Numbered from the stretch's first letter, positions 1 to 10,044 are shown. The stretch: 30,581 nt of DNA from Cyclostephanos tholiformis (GCA_036939975.1 JALLPB010000073.1:1-30581), one strand, 5' to 3'. Translations and numbers: made by a program. Notes: a model not told the origin generated them from the sequence alone.

Positions 1-60
1 GGCAAAAGTCACATGCAAAAAAAAAAACCAACACTGTTATCACAAAAGCAACACAACCCA

Positions 61-216
61 AACAACGACGACGACGACAACGACGGCAACAACGATGATG
101 ATGACGACCACCACAACGACCACGACAACTTAAATGACGAGGAAGTTGAATAAAACGATGACAACAGAGACGACAACGACAATAACACCGATGACAACAA
201 GAGAAAGACCTTCAAT
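61..216 (+). repeat. GAC/AAC/GAT-rich low-complexity DNA
   Basis: The stretch is made almost wholly of GAC, AAC and GAT triplets. Read from position 61 it gives an Asn/Asp-rich peptide that meets a TAA at 151-153, after which Asp/Asn codons resume in the same frame. It may be a decayed acidic N-terminal part of the broken gene downstream, but I see no splice or start signal that joins them. Otherwise it is simple-sequence DNA. Confidence 0.5.
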
Positions 217-493
217 AGGATTGCCTTCACCATGGCGGAGACACAAAAAAATTACCAAAAGGTGCCACCACTCCTCCGTCTTCCACATCCCCAAAACGCA
301 ACACTCGAAGAGACATCAATGACCATGATGACGGTAAAAACAAATCAAAACACAACAAATGCAAAAGAAAGAGACCGCGAACGAAATAAACGTTAAAGCT
401 CGAACTCTTGCTGGCAATAATGCCAACAAAAATGTAGAGACATCCGATGCCAACCAAAAGACAGATGACGATATGTTACAGTTAGACAATATT

Positions 494-577
494 GTAAGTA
501 TCAAAAACAGTATATTCCATTTTGGAATTTATTGTTTTTTTTTGTAATCATCTCATAACAAATTTTCTTTCAACCAG
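494..577 (+). other. Intron 1 of the broken gene, with hairpin motif
   Basis: GTAAGT donor and CAACCAG acceptor, 84 bp, phase 0. At 514-528 it holds ATTCCATTTTGGAAT, a 6-bp stem with a 3-base loop, followed by TTATTG and a T run. Confidence 0.7.
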
Positions 578-664
578 TTAATTAACAAAAATGTGGTAGA
601 CAGGGACAACGAGGGACACAATGAAACGCCAAGCAAGGTCACAGCAGGTAATAATACAGTATTG

Positions 665-759
665 GTAAGTTTAAAATAACATATTCGATTTTGGAATTTT
701 TTTTTTTTACTGAGGATTACTAACCAAATCATTTTATACTGAAGAATCAAATTGACTAG
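665..759 (+). other. Intron 2 of the broken gene, with hairpin motif
   Basis: GTAAGT donor. The acceptor at 757-759 (CTAG) keeps the reading frame, whereas the earlier AG at 743-744 would lead straight into a stop. 95 bp, phase 0. The motif at 683-697 is ATTCGATTTTGGAAT followed by a T run. Confidence 0.65.
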
Positions 760-810
760 GGAAATAATGTTAAGTCAAGTGAATTTAACACACCTAAGCT
801 TGCAACCAAG

Positions 811-890
811 GTAAGGTCAAAACAGCATTTTCCATTTTGGAATTTATTGTTTTTTTTATGTCTTTCTTACCAATTATTTTTGATTTGTAG
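811..890 (+). other. Intron 3 of the broken gene, with hairpin motif
   Basis: GTAAGG donor and TTTGTAG acceptor, 80 bp, phase 0. The motif at 829-843 is TTTCCATTTTGGAAT, then TTATTG and a T run. The motif starts 18 bases after the donor, as in intron 2. Confidence 0.7.
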
Positions 891-1208
891 ACAATATCTC
901 CATCAAGGACTTTGACATTGTCTGGAAAAAGCTTAGTAGTCTTCCAAAAGCATTGCACATTGATCTCTCTCAAGATTAAACCAATTATGCTTCCATTCTT
1001 TACTCCCTTCGTTGTCGAGGCTAAGAATCATACCCTCAAACCATATATGGCTCCAGTAAACCACAACGATTTAGATGAAAAAACATGGGGGAACATTGTT
1101 CATTCATTCATGGGGAATTTTTGTCTTGAAACAGATAAAGATCTAGATTCCGTGCCAATGGAAAACATGGGAAATGATGCTTGTGTGATCGTTGGTTACC
1201 ACCAAAAT

Positions 1209-1302
1209 GTGAGTATATCCTCAAAGTTTCTTCGTGCACAATGATGAACACGATTTTTGAAAATCATGCTAACCATTGTTTTTTTCTCTATTGGTTATAT
1301 AG
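1209..1302 (+). other. Intron 4 of the broken gene, without the shared motif
   Basis: GTGAGT donor and TATATAG acceptor, 94 bp, phase 0. It lacks the TTCCA/TGGAA hairpin but has a different small inverted repeat (GATTTT-TG-AAAATC) and the ATTG plus T run found in the others. Confidence 0.65.
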
Positions 1303-2755
1303 GATCCAAACAATAATAATCTTGTACCGATGATTCAATTGAATCCAGTAACCACAAATGATGGGTCTGTCAAAAGGGGATTATTTTCAACGGATATAGG
1401 TTTACTCAAAAAACAAGTGTATTACGTTAAAAGAAATATTAATGACTGATGCTACAATGGAATCCGGACAAAATGAAGTTGCGAAGTATTTCGGAGTAGA
1501 GAGACAATGGGAAAAATTAACTAATGAGTGGGATGAATCATCAGAAGCACCAAAAGGATACAAGCGGTACTACGAACTTTTATTTCTCGTCAAATCAAAA
1601 AGTGAGAAAGACAACACATGGGTTAGTTTCTTCGAAGGAATGCATCATCATGCGGCTATTGTCACGGGTCTTCTTTGTTCGCAATTTGATTATGACACCA
1701 ATGAACTGAAGCCAGGATCACTAAATTGGGAGAAATATAAAATTGACAGTAAAGTGAAGAACTTCAAGGATCCACAAACTACTGTAGGGGAACATTTGGA
1801 CAAGATCTTTTCAGATGAATATGACGCGCCTATGTTTCACACTGAATTTAATATTTCAGCGTATGTTCCAACGGATACAACTTTGGATGCAAGTGAGTTG
1901 ATCGATGCAGCACAGCTTCGAAGTGTGTGGATATCAAACTTCAAAGTAAATTCAGCAACCTTGAGTATATCAAAACTACTTGCTGGGTGGTTAGAACAAA
2001 CATTAAATCACACTACGAAAGATACCAGGAACAATAAGGATTTCAGACCAGCATTGGGAGAAACTGGTCATCTCATGAAATTTCAAGAAGGTGTTTCAGT
2101 AGAGAATTACAACAAAGCAATTTTTAGGGTCGATGGAAATGATCGAATGGTTTATGAATACCCCGACTGCCTTCACGGACATACCTGGGATGCATACATA
2201 AGAAACCCATTCGACTTAAACACAAGGAAAGACTTCTTGAACAAGATCTCACTTCCATGCCTTGACGATACAAAGGGTACTAAAATGACACCGCCCTATG
2301 CTATTACTTTCCAACATTTGACTAAGGATGTAGGACCTGTTGGACAAAGAGATGGAAGAAAGATTGATGCAAGGCATTACAATGGATATTAATTGTCCCT
2401 GGAATTGTCTACCATATCGCCGCAAAAGTAACAAACAGTATTGTCACTGATCGCTACGGTCACCCATTCGAAACTGGTGTCATCAATTTCGTTACTCGGT
2501 TTGGAAATTATATGCGCAAAGCTCCATACCTCAAAATACATGGAGTGTACAGCAAGTATATTGAGATGACAGCACAATACGTCAATGGATGCACTGGCAA
2601 TAATCGAATTGTTCCTGTTACAATGTTCTTGGTTACGTTGTACAATGCGTGCTTCATGTATCAGAGAAATAAGAGCTCAAACCTGCTCATCAAAGCCTTG
2701 GATACTTTTGATTTGGGAGCAAATGTCGATCATGAACTATTTCTGGACACACTAA

Positions 2756-2873
2756 GTAAGTACAAAAAATAGACAACAAATTCCAATTTGGAATTTATTG
2801 TTTTTGGCACTTACAAATTGCGCGTGTGAATTATCTCATACTTTGCTTTTGTCACAATTAAACTCAATCCTAG
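2756..2873 (+). other. Intron 5 of the broken gene, with hairpin motif
   Basis: GTAAGT donor and CCTAG acceptor, 118 bp, phase 1. There is no other usable AG downstream of the motif. The motif at 2780-2794 is ATTCCAATTTGGAAT, flanked by A and T so the stem lengthens, and is followed by TTATTGTTTTT. Confidence 0.65.
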
Positions 2874-3035
2874 ATGCACTTTCATGGTATACCTATGATG
2901 CTGCGAACATCATAGCAACATCAAACATTTGTAAAAGGAAATCTGACATAGATGATAGAGGAGCATTCAACACATTTCATGAATTGATACAATCATGGGT
3001 TGGATACGAACTAGTAAAGGTTTTATTAAGTTTTG

Positions 3036-3067
3036 GACTCACTCCAATGATGACTCACTCCAACGAT
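3036..3067 (+). repeat. 16-bp tandem duplication that breaks the frame
   Basis: Two adjacent copies, 3036-3051 and 3052-3067, of GACTCACTCCAA[T/C]GAT differ only at 3048/3064. Sixteen bases shift the frame by one. Removing one copy in thought joins the frame before it to the frame after it. Confidence 0.85.
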
Positions 3068-4105
3068 TCGTGAAGAACTAGAAGAGTGGTCGCCAGATTT
3101 GTTTCATGTTTTTAGCTACATGGGTGACAAAAAACGAGAATTATACAAAGAAGAAGCCGATCACATCTTGACAATTCTATTCTCAAAAACTCTACACAAC
3201 AGTTACTTCACAAAACTGCCATTTGGAAGCAAGGCCAACTTTGAAAAAATGCCGAATGCTTTACTACCGTTGATAATTCTAACCTGGTTGAGGCAACTTC
3301 AAGAATATTTTTTTGAAATAAATGACAGCAAAGAGGCAGCAGACTGGAATAAATATGGAAAGTATTGTGCCGTAAGAGCCAGTCAGGTCGACAAAGATTT
3401 TCCTCTGGACAGCGTGCATATGATGAAGGCTAACAGTTCAGGAAATGTCAAGGTTGAATCTTTTGAATATATCAAACCCGACAAAGCAAACAACAAATTG
3501 GTCATAAAATCCCTTGAAGAATGGGCCTCCAATATATTGTATCGGGATAGCAATGACTATGTAATAAACATTGCTAAGGCGGACGAAGAAACGAAAAAAC
3601 GATTCAAAAGAACTGAATCTCGCAGAACTAAATATGCCATGACTGACACATCCTACAAACCTAATGAGGGTCCTACGAGTAACAGCGGTGAAATTAAATC
3701 ATTCAGAGCAGCAGAACACCAACGAAAGTCGATCGAGCAAATGTTTTTGCATGTTAGTACCTATATAAAAGAGGACATTGACGTGTTAATGAAAAAGGCA
3801 AACAAGACAAAACCAAATAAAAAAGATATAGATTCGATCAACAAAGCTAACAAAATGGCTGCGTGTCTTGCTGCAATTTACAACAAGACCTCAGAATCAG
3901 AATTTTCAACGTTTGAAAAAATGTTCAAACACCTACAAACCATTAAACCAGAGAAAAAAACTTCGCAATGAGTCAAGTGAAGAAGATGAAGACTACGAAG
4001 AGGATGATGATGAGGAAACATGAGTCTGCTGAGCGACTTCCATTTCAAGGAGGCAAACGTTGGCAGGGAGAGCAGGAAGAAACCGAGAATTGACAAGTCT
4101 CAACG

Positions 4106-4173
4106 GTAAATTCCGTTTTGGAATATATTGAGTATTTTTGTGTGATTGTGAAAGAAAAATTTCTATTATCCAG
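4106..4173 (+). other. Last intron of the broken gene, with hairpin motif
   Basis: GTAAAT donor and ATCCAG acceptor, 68 bp. The motif at 4110-4124 is ATTCCGTTTTGGAAT followed by ATATTG and T-rich DNA, here only 4 bases from the donor. The exon frames on both sides are uncertain because of upstream breaks. Confidence 0.5.
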
Positions 4174-4382
4174 GATTTTAACGAGTAGACGTACACGCTG
4201 TCTGAAGACATCTTTCAAGATGCTAGGTTAAATTTTAAAATAAACATTGACAATAGGTTACCGGAGCGCACCAGGAGCTCACAGGGAGCTCATCGCAGTT
4301 GCGAGTATACTGTTCATACTTCTTCTTATGTGAAAAAGCTACAAGATGGGAGTTTTTTGTTCCCGCCAGAACCTTAATAGTG

Positions 4383-4404
4383 GTTAAGCTGTTAACAGCT
4401 TAAC
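4383..4404. repeat. Perfect 22-bp palindrome
   Basis: The sequence is GTTAAGCTGTT followed by its exact reverse complement. The core TTAAGCTGTT recurs at the end of block A near 5570 and as three 8-bp tandem copies at 6641-6664. Confidence 0.8.
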
Positions 4405-5023
4405 ACTTATTCCAAGTTTTGTCCACTCAAAAGTCTGAAGACATCAAAAATACCTGAGCTTATCAGCTACAATGCTCTCAACCCACTTTTTGATTAAGTT
4501 TGTCACATTGATGAGCTGAATAGAGGGTCTGATATTGGTAGTTTCATTGTTGTGTTTGCACTGGATGGGGTGTAAATAAAAAAGTGTTGCTGAAGGGGGC
4601 AGAAGCTGACTATGATGGGTATGTTTGTTATTTTGGTTGTGTTAAAGGTTTTTCTAGTATTCATACTGATTCCTATGTAAAAAAGTTTTAGTCTATTGAG
4701 AATAATATAGTAAGTAACAGCTTTAACCCTATGGTTGCACATATGCGACCATTTTTTTTAGGCTTTGTAAAAAATTAATATCTTTGCCAATTCTTGTCCG
4801 CTCAAAAATCTGAACACATCAAAGCTTGTCAGCTACAATGCTCTTGATCCACTTTTCCATGTAGCTCATTGCATCGATGAGCTGAGTAGAGAGTCTGTTT
4901 TGAGTTACAAAATCTATGTGAATAACTAGCAAAAAAGTACAGTAAATGCTTTTTTTGTTGTGCTGATGATGATGACCATGGTGTCCGCCGGGGCAATACG
5001 GTTTGATCATTTGCCCGGTGGCA

Positions 5024-5058
5024 GCATTTAGGGGCTTTGCTTAAAGCCACCAAAATGC
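5024..5058. repeat. Inverted repeat / hairpin in the block B-C insert
   Basis: The left arm GCATTTAGGGGCTTT and right arm AAAGCCACCAAAATGC pair across a 4-base loop with about two mismatches or bulges. It lies inside the segment that interrupts the second repeat unit, so it could be a remnant of a small foldback element. Confidence 0.5.
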
Positions 5059-5652
5059 TCCATGGGGAGATGTGACTTGCATCATATATCATATCCACCT
5101 GGTGGCATGGTCATTTGCCATCGATTGCGTTAATTTTTTTACATCATATATAATAGAATTGCTATAATTTAATTTATTAATCTACCATTTTATCAATTCC
5201 ATAGAATCACTTTGGCCCCCCCCTCCCCCAACCCCTTGTCTGCATCATGTTTGTGCTGGATTGCATGTAAGTATTAAATCTGCACCACTGGAGGGGGCGG
5301 AAGCTCACCATGGTGGGGGTGGTTGTGTTGTTGGTTGTGTCAACATTTCAATACCAATTCCTATGTGAAAAGCTATGGGGTTGGAGTTTTTCATTCCCAC
5401 CTGAACCCAAACAGGGGTAATGCTGTTAAAAACTAATTAATTATATCAGTAAAGTGCTTTAACTAACTTGCTTTGACCATGAATTTTTCTGCTATTCATA
5501 GTACTTATTTCTACATGAGAAAGCTATGAGGTCAGAGGTTTTGTTCCTACCAGAACCCTTATAGTAGGGGTTAAGCTGTTGACAACTATCTCTGTTTTGG
5601 TGGGAGAACAACTCATACTTTTTGGTAGTTACTGACAAGTTTTTTTACATAG

Positions 5653-6603
5653 AATAGTACAATACGTTCTACCTAAAAAAATACTTGGCACTCCAAAATC
5701 TACCAAACAACCTCTTTCTGCTTCTAAAACAAGCAATCCAAGGAGGGTACAGATTGACCCTGACTGGCTGGGGGAGATGGTAAGGTTGGTCGAAGAAGGT
5801 AAAAGCAACATTGATGGAAAATTTGACTTTATGGCCCAATATGTGCAGAAGGTGCACTCGGATAAATTCATTCGCAAGGGGATGAGATTAACCCTAGGAA
5901 TGAGCTTCCTTGATGTTATAGGACCAAATGGCATTGCTTATGTAATTGCTCTGGTGAAGAACAGTCAGAAAATGTGGGATCAGGACATTAGACTGCATCA
6001 GTCGGGGTCAGAAAGGGTGGACAACCCTCCTAAGAAAAATTGAGACCAATATTCACAAGTGGAAGTGGACAAAAATGAATGCAAGGAAAGAGTCTATGGA
6101 ATAAGGAGAGAATGAGATTTTTTAGGGTGAAAGTGAAATGGAAGGAGATCTATAACAGTGAGGAAGAGATGAAAATAATGTACAATGGGTGGGAGAGATG
6201 GATCACAACAATGGGAAAGAAAATAAAAGTTGGAGATGGAACCACGAGGACATTCCATGCAGTTATGGCAATGTGGTACAATGAGACTCCCAATAATAAG
6301 AAGAATAACAAGAGTGAGGATGGCAAAAACCTTGGAGAAGATGGGTATTCATCATATTATAGGGCATGCAGTAGATACAGTCTAGCTTGGCAATGAAGTA
6401 CACTTAGTGATGAAACAATGGGAGGTGAAAGAAAGGATGAGTCAGATGAAGAAGAAGACAACAACAGTGTTAATAGAAAATCACCACCATTGTTTGAGGT
6501 AACAGATGTGGGGAATAAAGGTGATGAGCTTACTATTGATAACATGGGGAAAAGTGGCGCCAAGCATGCTGCTGATAATTTTGCAGATAGCGGTACTATG
6601 TAG
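5653..6603 (+). pseudogene. Broken gene of unknown family
   Basis: The product is not recognised. Reading opens just after a T-rich stretch ending in ACATAG (a possible splice acceptor at 5652) and runs in one frame through a Pro/Lys-rich part and a hydrophobic region (MSFLDVIGPNGIAYVIALVK) to a TGA at 6041-6043. The same frame continues past that TGA for about 23 codons. A second frame, open from 6079, carries a basic and aromatic region (MYNGWERWITTMGK) to a TGA at 6394-6396, then continues in the same frame with an acidic segment (DESDEEEDNN) to TAG at 6601-6603. The pattern is a decayed gene with two in-frame TGA codons and one frame change. It could instead be a multi-exon gene whose introns I cannot place. 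No start codon is certain. Confidence 0.4.
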
Positions 6604-8089
6604 CTAATACTCTAAAGAATGGATGGTGGTGACCATATTTAGCTGTTAAGCTGTTAAGCTGTTAAGCAATACATAATTAAAGCAAATTATGAGAAATAGT
6701 TTTGCTACAAACCCCTGCAACATCCAATCTTCATGATTTCTACAATTAGATATATCGTTGACAAGTAGCTGGCTTCCCATTTACAAGACAATTCCAGCAA
6801 TACCCAATACTCCTATCACAATTGCAATGGGGAGCTCACATATCCAAATGGAAACCCAACATTTTAAGCTATCCATCATCTCTGGCTGAATTACTCATTC
6901 CAATTCTACATTACACTATCCAGATTTATTAATCTTTCTATTTGATGCAAAAACTCATAAACAGTGAAATTTTAAGAGTTTCCGTCCCTCTAGGCTTGCA
7001 CCATACCCAATAAGTATATGAAAAAATTATTTTTTGGTCAGAATCCATGATTGAATAAAACCCTTGTCAGAGCCATTGTCTAACCAATTGTGAAGAGGTT
7101 GCCATGAGGGGGTGGCTGTAAATACCATTGCCATGCCACTGGTCCTGGTGATTGGCTCTACCATGATGATACAATCTGTGTCATCCATATCTTCTACTAT
7201 TATTCCCCATGCATAATGTACGGGAGGTTGTAGTGCTATGTGACAAGCCTAGGTTTTTGTCTTTTGTTACCATGATATTTCAAAGTCATGCATAGAGTAC
7301 TAGTATTTTGTTCATGTGCCGGCATGATTTTGCTTTGACAGACAACAAACAGAAATCCCTCGGCAAATAAAAGTAATTGCTCTCAATGTCAAAACCATGA
7401 TTGCTAGGCCTCCACCCTCTCATCAACTACCCTGTCATCTCCTATTGCAGTGGGAATCATGGTTGTCTGCAGTCCACTCATGTTCAGTATTTATTTGGAA
7501 TTATTTGAAATAAGAAGACACACTGAGATATTCAAGTGGTAAGGTTTTTTTTGTTGCCATGCAATAATGTTGATACTGTCATTCAGTAGTTTCATCCTGT
7601 CTTTGTCTCTAAAATGGATCTTCTTGTCATATGTAGATCTACCAGGGCATAAAAGTAGTACCAGGTTCCTATGGGGTGGGGATACCCTTCTCTCACTTTT
7701 TCAGACTTGTTTTTAAGAAAACTATTCAGCCTTAATTTTTTTACCAAATTGCATCACAAATTGGAATATTGCAGACACTCTAATAAGTGTTCAAAAGCAA
7801 CCTTAGTTTGAACAAATAAAGCTGAACTAGATTGTATGCCCAATTAAAACAGATCAATCGACATCAAGAGGAACAATGCCGGGACAGGCCAGCGGTGCCA
7901 ATGAGGATGGGTTTCAATTCATCCATGCCGACATGCAAGCACTACGGCAATGAATAAGTTATTTCACTCATCTTTTGCCTACTAATGAAATCCGATATCA
8001 TATCGAGTCTCGGGCATTTGAAATAGTTAACTTCGCGGCAACGTAAATATCAAACTACGCACCATCTCTGTTCTACACCCGTCTAACTC
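6604..8089. other. AT-rich stretch without a recognised gene
   Basis: Apart from the three 8-bp AGCTGTTA copies at 6641-6664 I see nothing here. There is no long reading frame on either strand, no tRNA-like fold and no strong repeat. The right end includes the 3' flank of the minus-strand zinc-ribbon gene, which ends at 8090. Confidence 0.5.
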
Positions 8090-9112
8090 TTACTCCTCAT
8101 TCCACGTCCTACCGCATGCCAGGCAATGGCATCGTTCGATAACGATTCCCCCCCTATCCTTCATCCCCCAAACCTCGCCCTTCATCATATCGCTGTTCCT
8201 ACTGGTGACACTCCCCTCGACTCGTACGTTCTTGCTACCACAGGGACAAAGTTTCGAGTAGGCGTCGTTGCCGGAGGAGGTAACGTCGCGTGTCATTCCC
8301 CACTCCAATTCCTCCCATTTCGTCTTCGTCGGACGACGATCCCCCCCCCCCCTGCGTTCGTCGTACCTGCAATCCACCGCATCGTCCAATACCCGATTCC
8401 ATACGTTGATCGGTGGTTTCTGCTTCCGTCGATACGGATTGGACGGCCCGCCCGTAGTCGTCGCCGTGGTTGTATCGGACGACGATAATGGGCGCCTTCC
8501 ACTACCAGTAAGCGAGGGATCGGGCGTCGATTCGACGTAGTCATCCAAGGCACACGGATGCCGAAGCCGACGCAGTCGATCCGGAAGCACGACCTCCCGT
8601 AGGAATCCTCCCTCCGTATCATGGCCATATTTGGCGGATGATTTCCCATTTCGGACATCGTTCGCCGCGTTTCCACCGACCCCGCCTCGATGCCGTCGTC
8701 TCCTGAACGGTCGCCTCGTCGTCGCCTCGTCGACGTCGTGGTTCGGATTCAACAGCGACGCGAGCGGATCGTCCGACGTCGACGCCGAACGGAACGACCG
8801 GGCCATCTCCTCGCCGATGTCACGTTGCAATTCGAGGAACGCCTCCGCGAATACTCCCCGCACGACCGGGAGTTGCCTCCCCAGTCGACGTCGATCCGCG
8901 TATAGGGACGACGACGACGACGACGACGACGACGACATTCCCCCCCTCATCCCCGCCGCCCCCCGGACGACGCCGCCGGCGTCCTTGCCGCGGTGGGCCC
9001 CGGTCGCGTAGTAATGGAGCATGCATAGATGACGATGGGAGACGATGGACGGTATTACGAAGCAGGATTCGCCGTCGCAGACGATGCACGGTTTCGGTGG
9101 CGGGGGTGCCAT
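8090..9112 (-). CDS. Zinc-ribbon protein of unknown function (340 aa)
   Basis: A single uninterrupted frame of 340 codons with an ATG at 9112. The N-terminal 35 residues hold a Cys/His cluster (C9, C12, C17, H26, H28, C30, H33) of zinc-binding appearance. The C-terminus has CPCGSKN (C289, C291) and CHCLACGRTW (C328, C330, C333) about 40 residues apart. This resembles the zinc ribbon of TFIIS and RNA-polymerase subunits, although the first knuckle is CxC rather than CxxC. Between the clusters the protein is Ser/Arg/Asp-rich and disordered-looking, with a Ser run at residues 60-69. A 12-base C run on the plus strand (8341-8352) encodes part of a Gly/Arg stretch and is a slippage-prone site. The conserved ends and ATG in place argue that it is real. 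A nucleic-acid or transcription role is inference only. The MULE begins only 37 bp upstream of its start codon. Confidence 0.65.
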   Translation of the reverse strand: MAPPPPKPCIVCDGESCFVIPSIVSHRHLCMLHYYATGAHRGKDAGGVVRGAAGMRGGMSSSSSSSSSSLYADRRRLGRQLPVVRGVFAEAFLELQRDIGEEMARSFRSASTSDDPLASLLNPNHDVDEATTRRPFRRRRHRGGVGGNAANDVRNGKSSAKYGHDTEGGFLREVVLPDRLRRLRHPCALDDYVESTPDPSLTGSGRRPLSSSDTTTATTTGGPSNPYRRKQKPPINVWNRVLDDAVDCRYDERRGGGDRRPTKTKWEELEWGMTRDVTSSGNDAYSKLCPCGSKNVRVEGSVTSRNSDMMKGEVWGMKDRGGIVIERCHCLACGRTWNEE

Positions 9113-9149
9113 GGGTCGGGGCGTCGGTAGAATATGATAATATTTTAAT

Positions 9150-9233
9150 GGAAAAATGTTTTAAATGCCCCCCATAAATGAAATGATCGATTCATTGACC
9201 GCACTCACTTTTGTACTAATCCTTTAACCTCAC
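9150..9233 (+). repeat. Left terminal inverted repeat of the MULE
   Basis: It aligns with the reverse complement of 13999-14080 at roughly 80-85% identity with one 2-base gap. The outer few bases are the least certain. Confidence 0.7.
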
Positions 9234-9960
9234 GAAGAGGTATTTTATAGCCTCACCAGGATTTGTTAATGTTTTTTCTATTTCTACGTGATCTTTTTAG
9301 CCTAACCATTTGGACTTTTAAACCAAGTGCCACACCAAGAATGTATTTCTATCTAAAAGCCACACTAAAAGTTTGTCAGGTCCAATGACCTCACCAAATG
9401 CATTGAAACACTTTGGGCGTGTTTTGTTTCTGTCACACCATAGTATTGTACTCCGAAGCCTGTTCCTCGGGGAGAGGTTTCAATTTTTAGCCTCACTAAA
9501 TTGCATCATACTCATTCTTTAACCTCACCAAAAACCAGCATATCATTTTTTAACCTCACCAGAAAATAGTACATTCAATAACCTCACCAATAGTAACCGG
9601 TCTAAATTTGTTAACCTCACTAAATTGCATCATACTCTTTTTTTAACCTCACCAAAAACGAGCATATCATTTGAACCTCACCAGTAAATAGTACATCCAA
9701 TAACCTCACCAACCGAAACCGGTTAATATTTGTTAACCTAACTAAATTGCATCATACTCATTTTTTAACCTCACCAAAAACCAGCATATCATTTTTTAAC
9801 CTCACCAGGAAATAGTACATCCAATAACTTCACCAATTGAAACCGGTCTAAATTTGTTAGCCTCACTAAATTGCATCATACTTATTTTTTAACCTCACCA
9901 AAAACCAGAACATCATGTTTTACAACGTCACCAAAAAAAAACGTCAGCATGTTCCTCACT
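9228..9960 (+). repeat. Left subterminal array of CCTCAC motifs, including 124-bp tandem repeats
   Basis: About fifteen exact CCTCAC hexamers, mostly as AACCTCACCAAA or GCCTCACTAAA, all in one orientation. From about 9488 to 9930 they are organised in roughly four tandem units of about 121-125 bp, each beginning CCTCACTAAATTGCATCATA (copies at 9491, 9615, 9736 and 9861). Such arrays beside the ends often bind the transposase; that role is inferred. Confidence 0.8.
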
Positions 9961-10044
9961 GTAACTACAATCTGTCTTAATACATCACCAACAAAAACCG
10001 TTGGCTTGGCTTATCCCTCCATCATACACCAAAACATGTAGTGT

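Larger units (their letters stand above)
359..4188 (+). pseudogene. Broken multi-exon gene of unknown family
   Basis: I do not recognise this protein. Exons placed by GT-AG signals and matching phase are 359-493, 578-664, 760-810, 891-1208, 1303 to 2755 (broken inside), 2874 to about 4105 (broken inside), and 4174-4188, which ends in TAG. The first three introns are phase 0 and the fourth joins in frame. Coding continuity is then lost four times: an extra T near 1448, a missing base near 2389, a 16-bp tandem duplication at 3036-3067, and a shift at an A-run near 3952-3960. Past each break a well-formed protein resumes in another frame, so this was a gene of over 1,000 codons. Visible features are an EGMHHH stretch near 1640 (loosely like His-containing ParB/DGQHR motifs, not enough to name it), a Lys-rich helical C-terminal part, and an acidic end with an ESSEEDEDYEED run. 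The start is uncertain: ATG 359 follows several stops in its frame. AT-rich codon use differs from the genes after 8090. Confidence 0.6.
4312..5590 (+). repeat. Diverged direct repeats with interrupting segment
   Basis: Three sub-blocks recur in the same orientation. Block A (TTCATAC..CTTATGTGAAAAAGCT, with a CCAGAACC end in the fuller copies) is at 4312-4404, 4659-4700, 5347-5432 and 5493-5588. Block B (CTCAAAA.TCTGAA, GCTACAATGCTC) is at 4410-4534 and 4785-4904. Block C (GCTGGATTGCATGTAA, GGGGGCGGAAGCT) is at 4553-4641 and 5249-5341. The order A-B-C-A-B-(insert)-C-A-A points to an old tandem duplication of a unit of about 350 bp. The copies are diverged and hold no convincing protein. The insert 4905-5245 is a distinct segment. 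The origin is unknown; a degenerate transposon or satellite is possible. Confidence 0.6.

Noticed and set aside
4503..5098. Minus-strand frames in the repeat region
   Set aside because: They are short, without start context or domain signal, and lie in diverged repeats.
6041..6396. In-frame TGA codons as selenocysteine sites
   Set aside because: No selenoprotein motif surrounds them, no SECIS-like fold was seen, and a frame change occurs between them, so decay is simpler.
8126..9011. Several plus-strand frames opposite the zinc-ribbon gene
   Set aside because: They are low-complexity Arg/Ser/Pro shadows of the GC-rich minus-strand gene.
9487..9960. Regular repeats resembling a CRISPR array
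   Set aside because: Units are about 124 bp with no short repeat/unique spacer pattern, and they belong to the subterminal array of a eukaryotic MULE.
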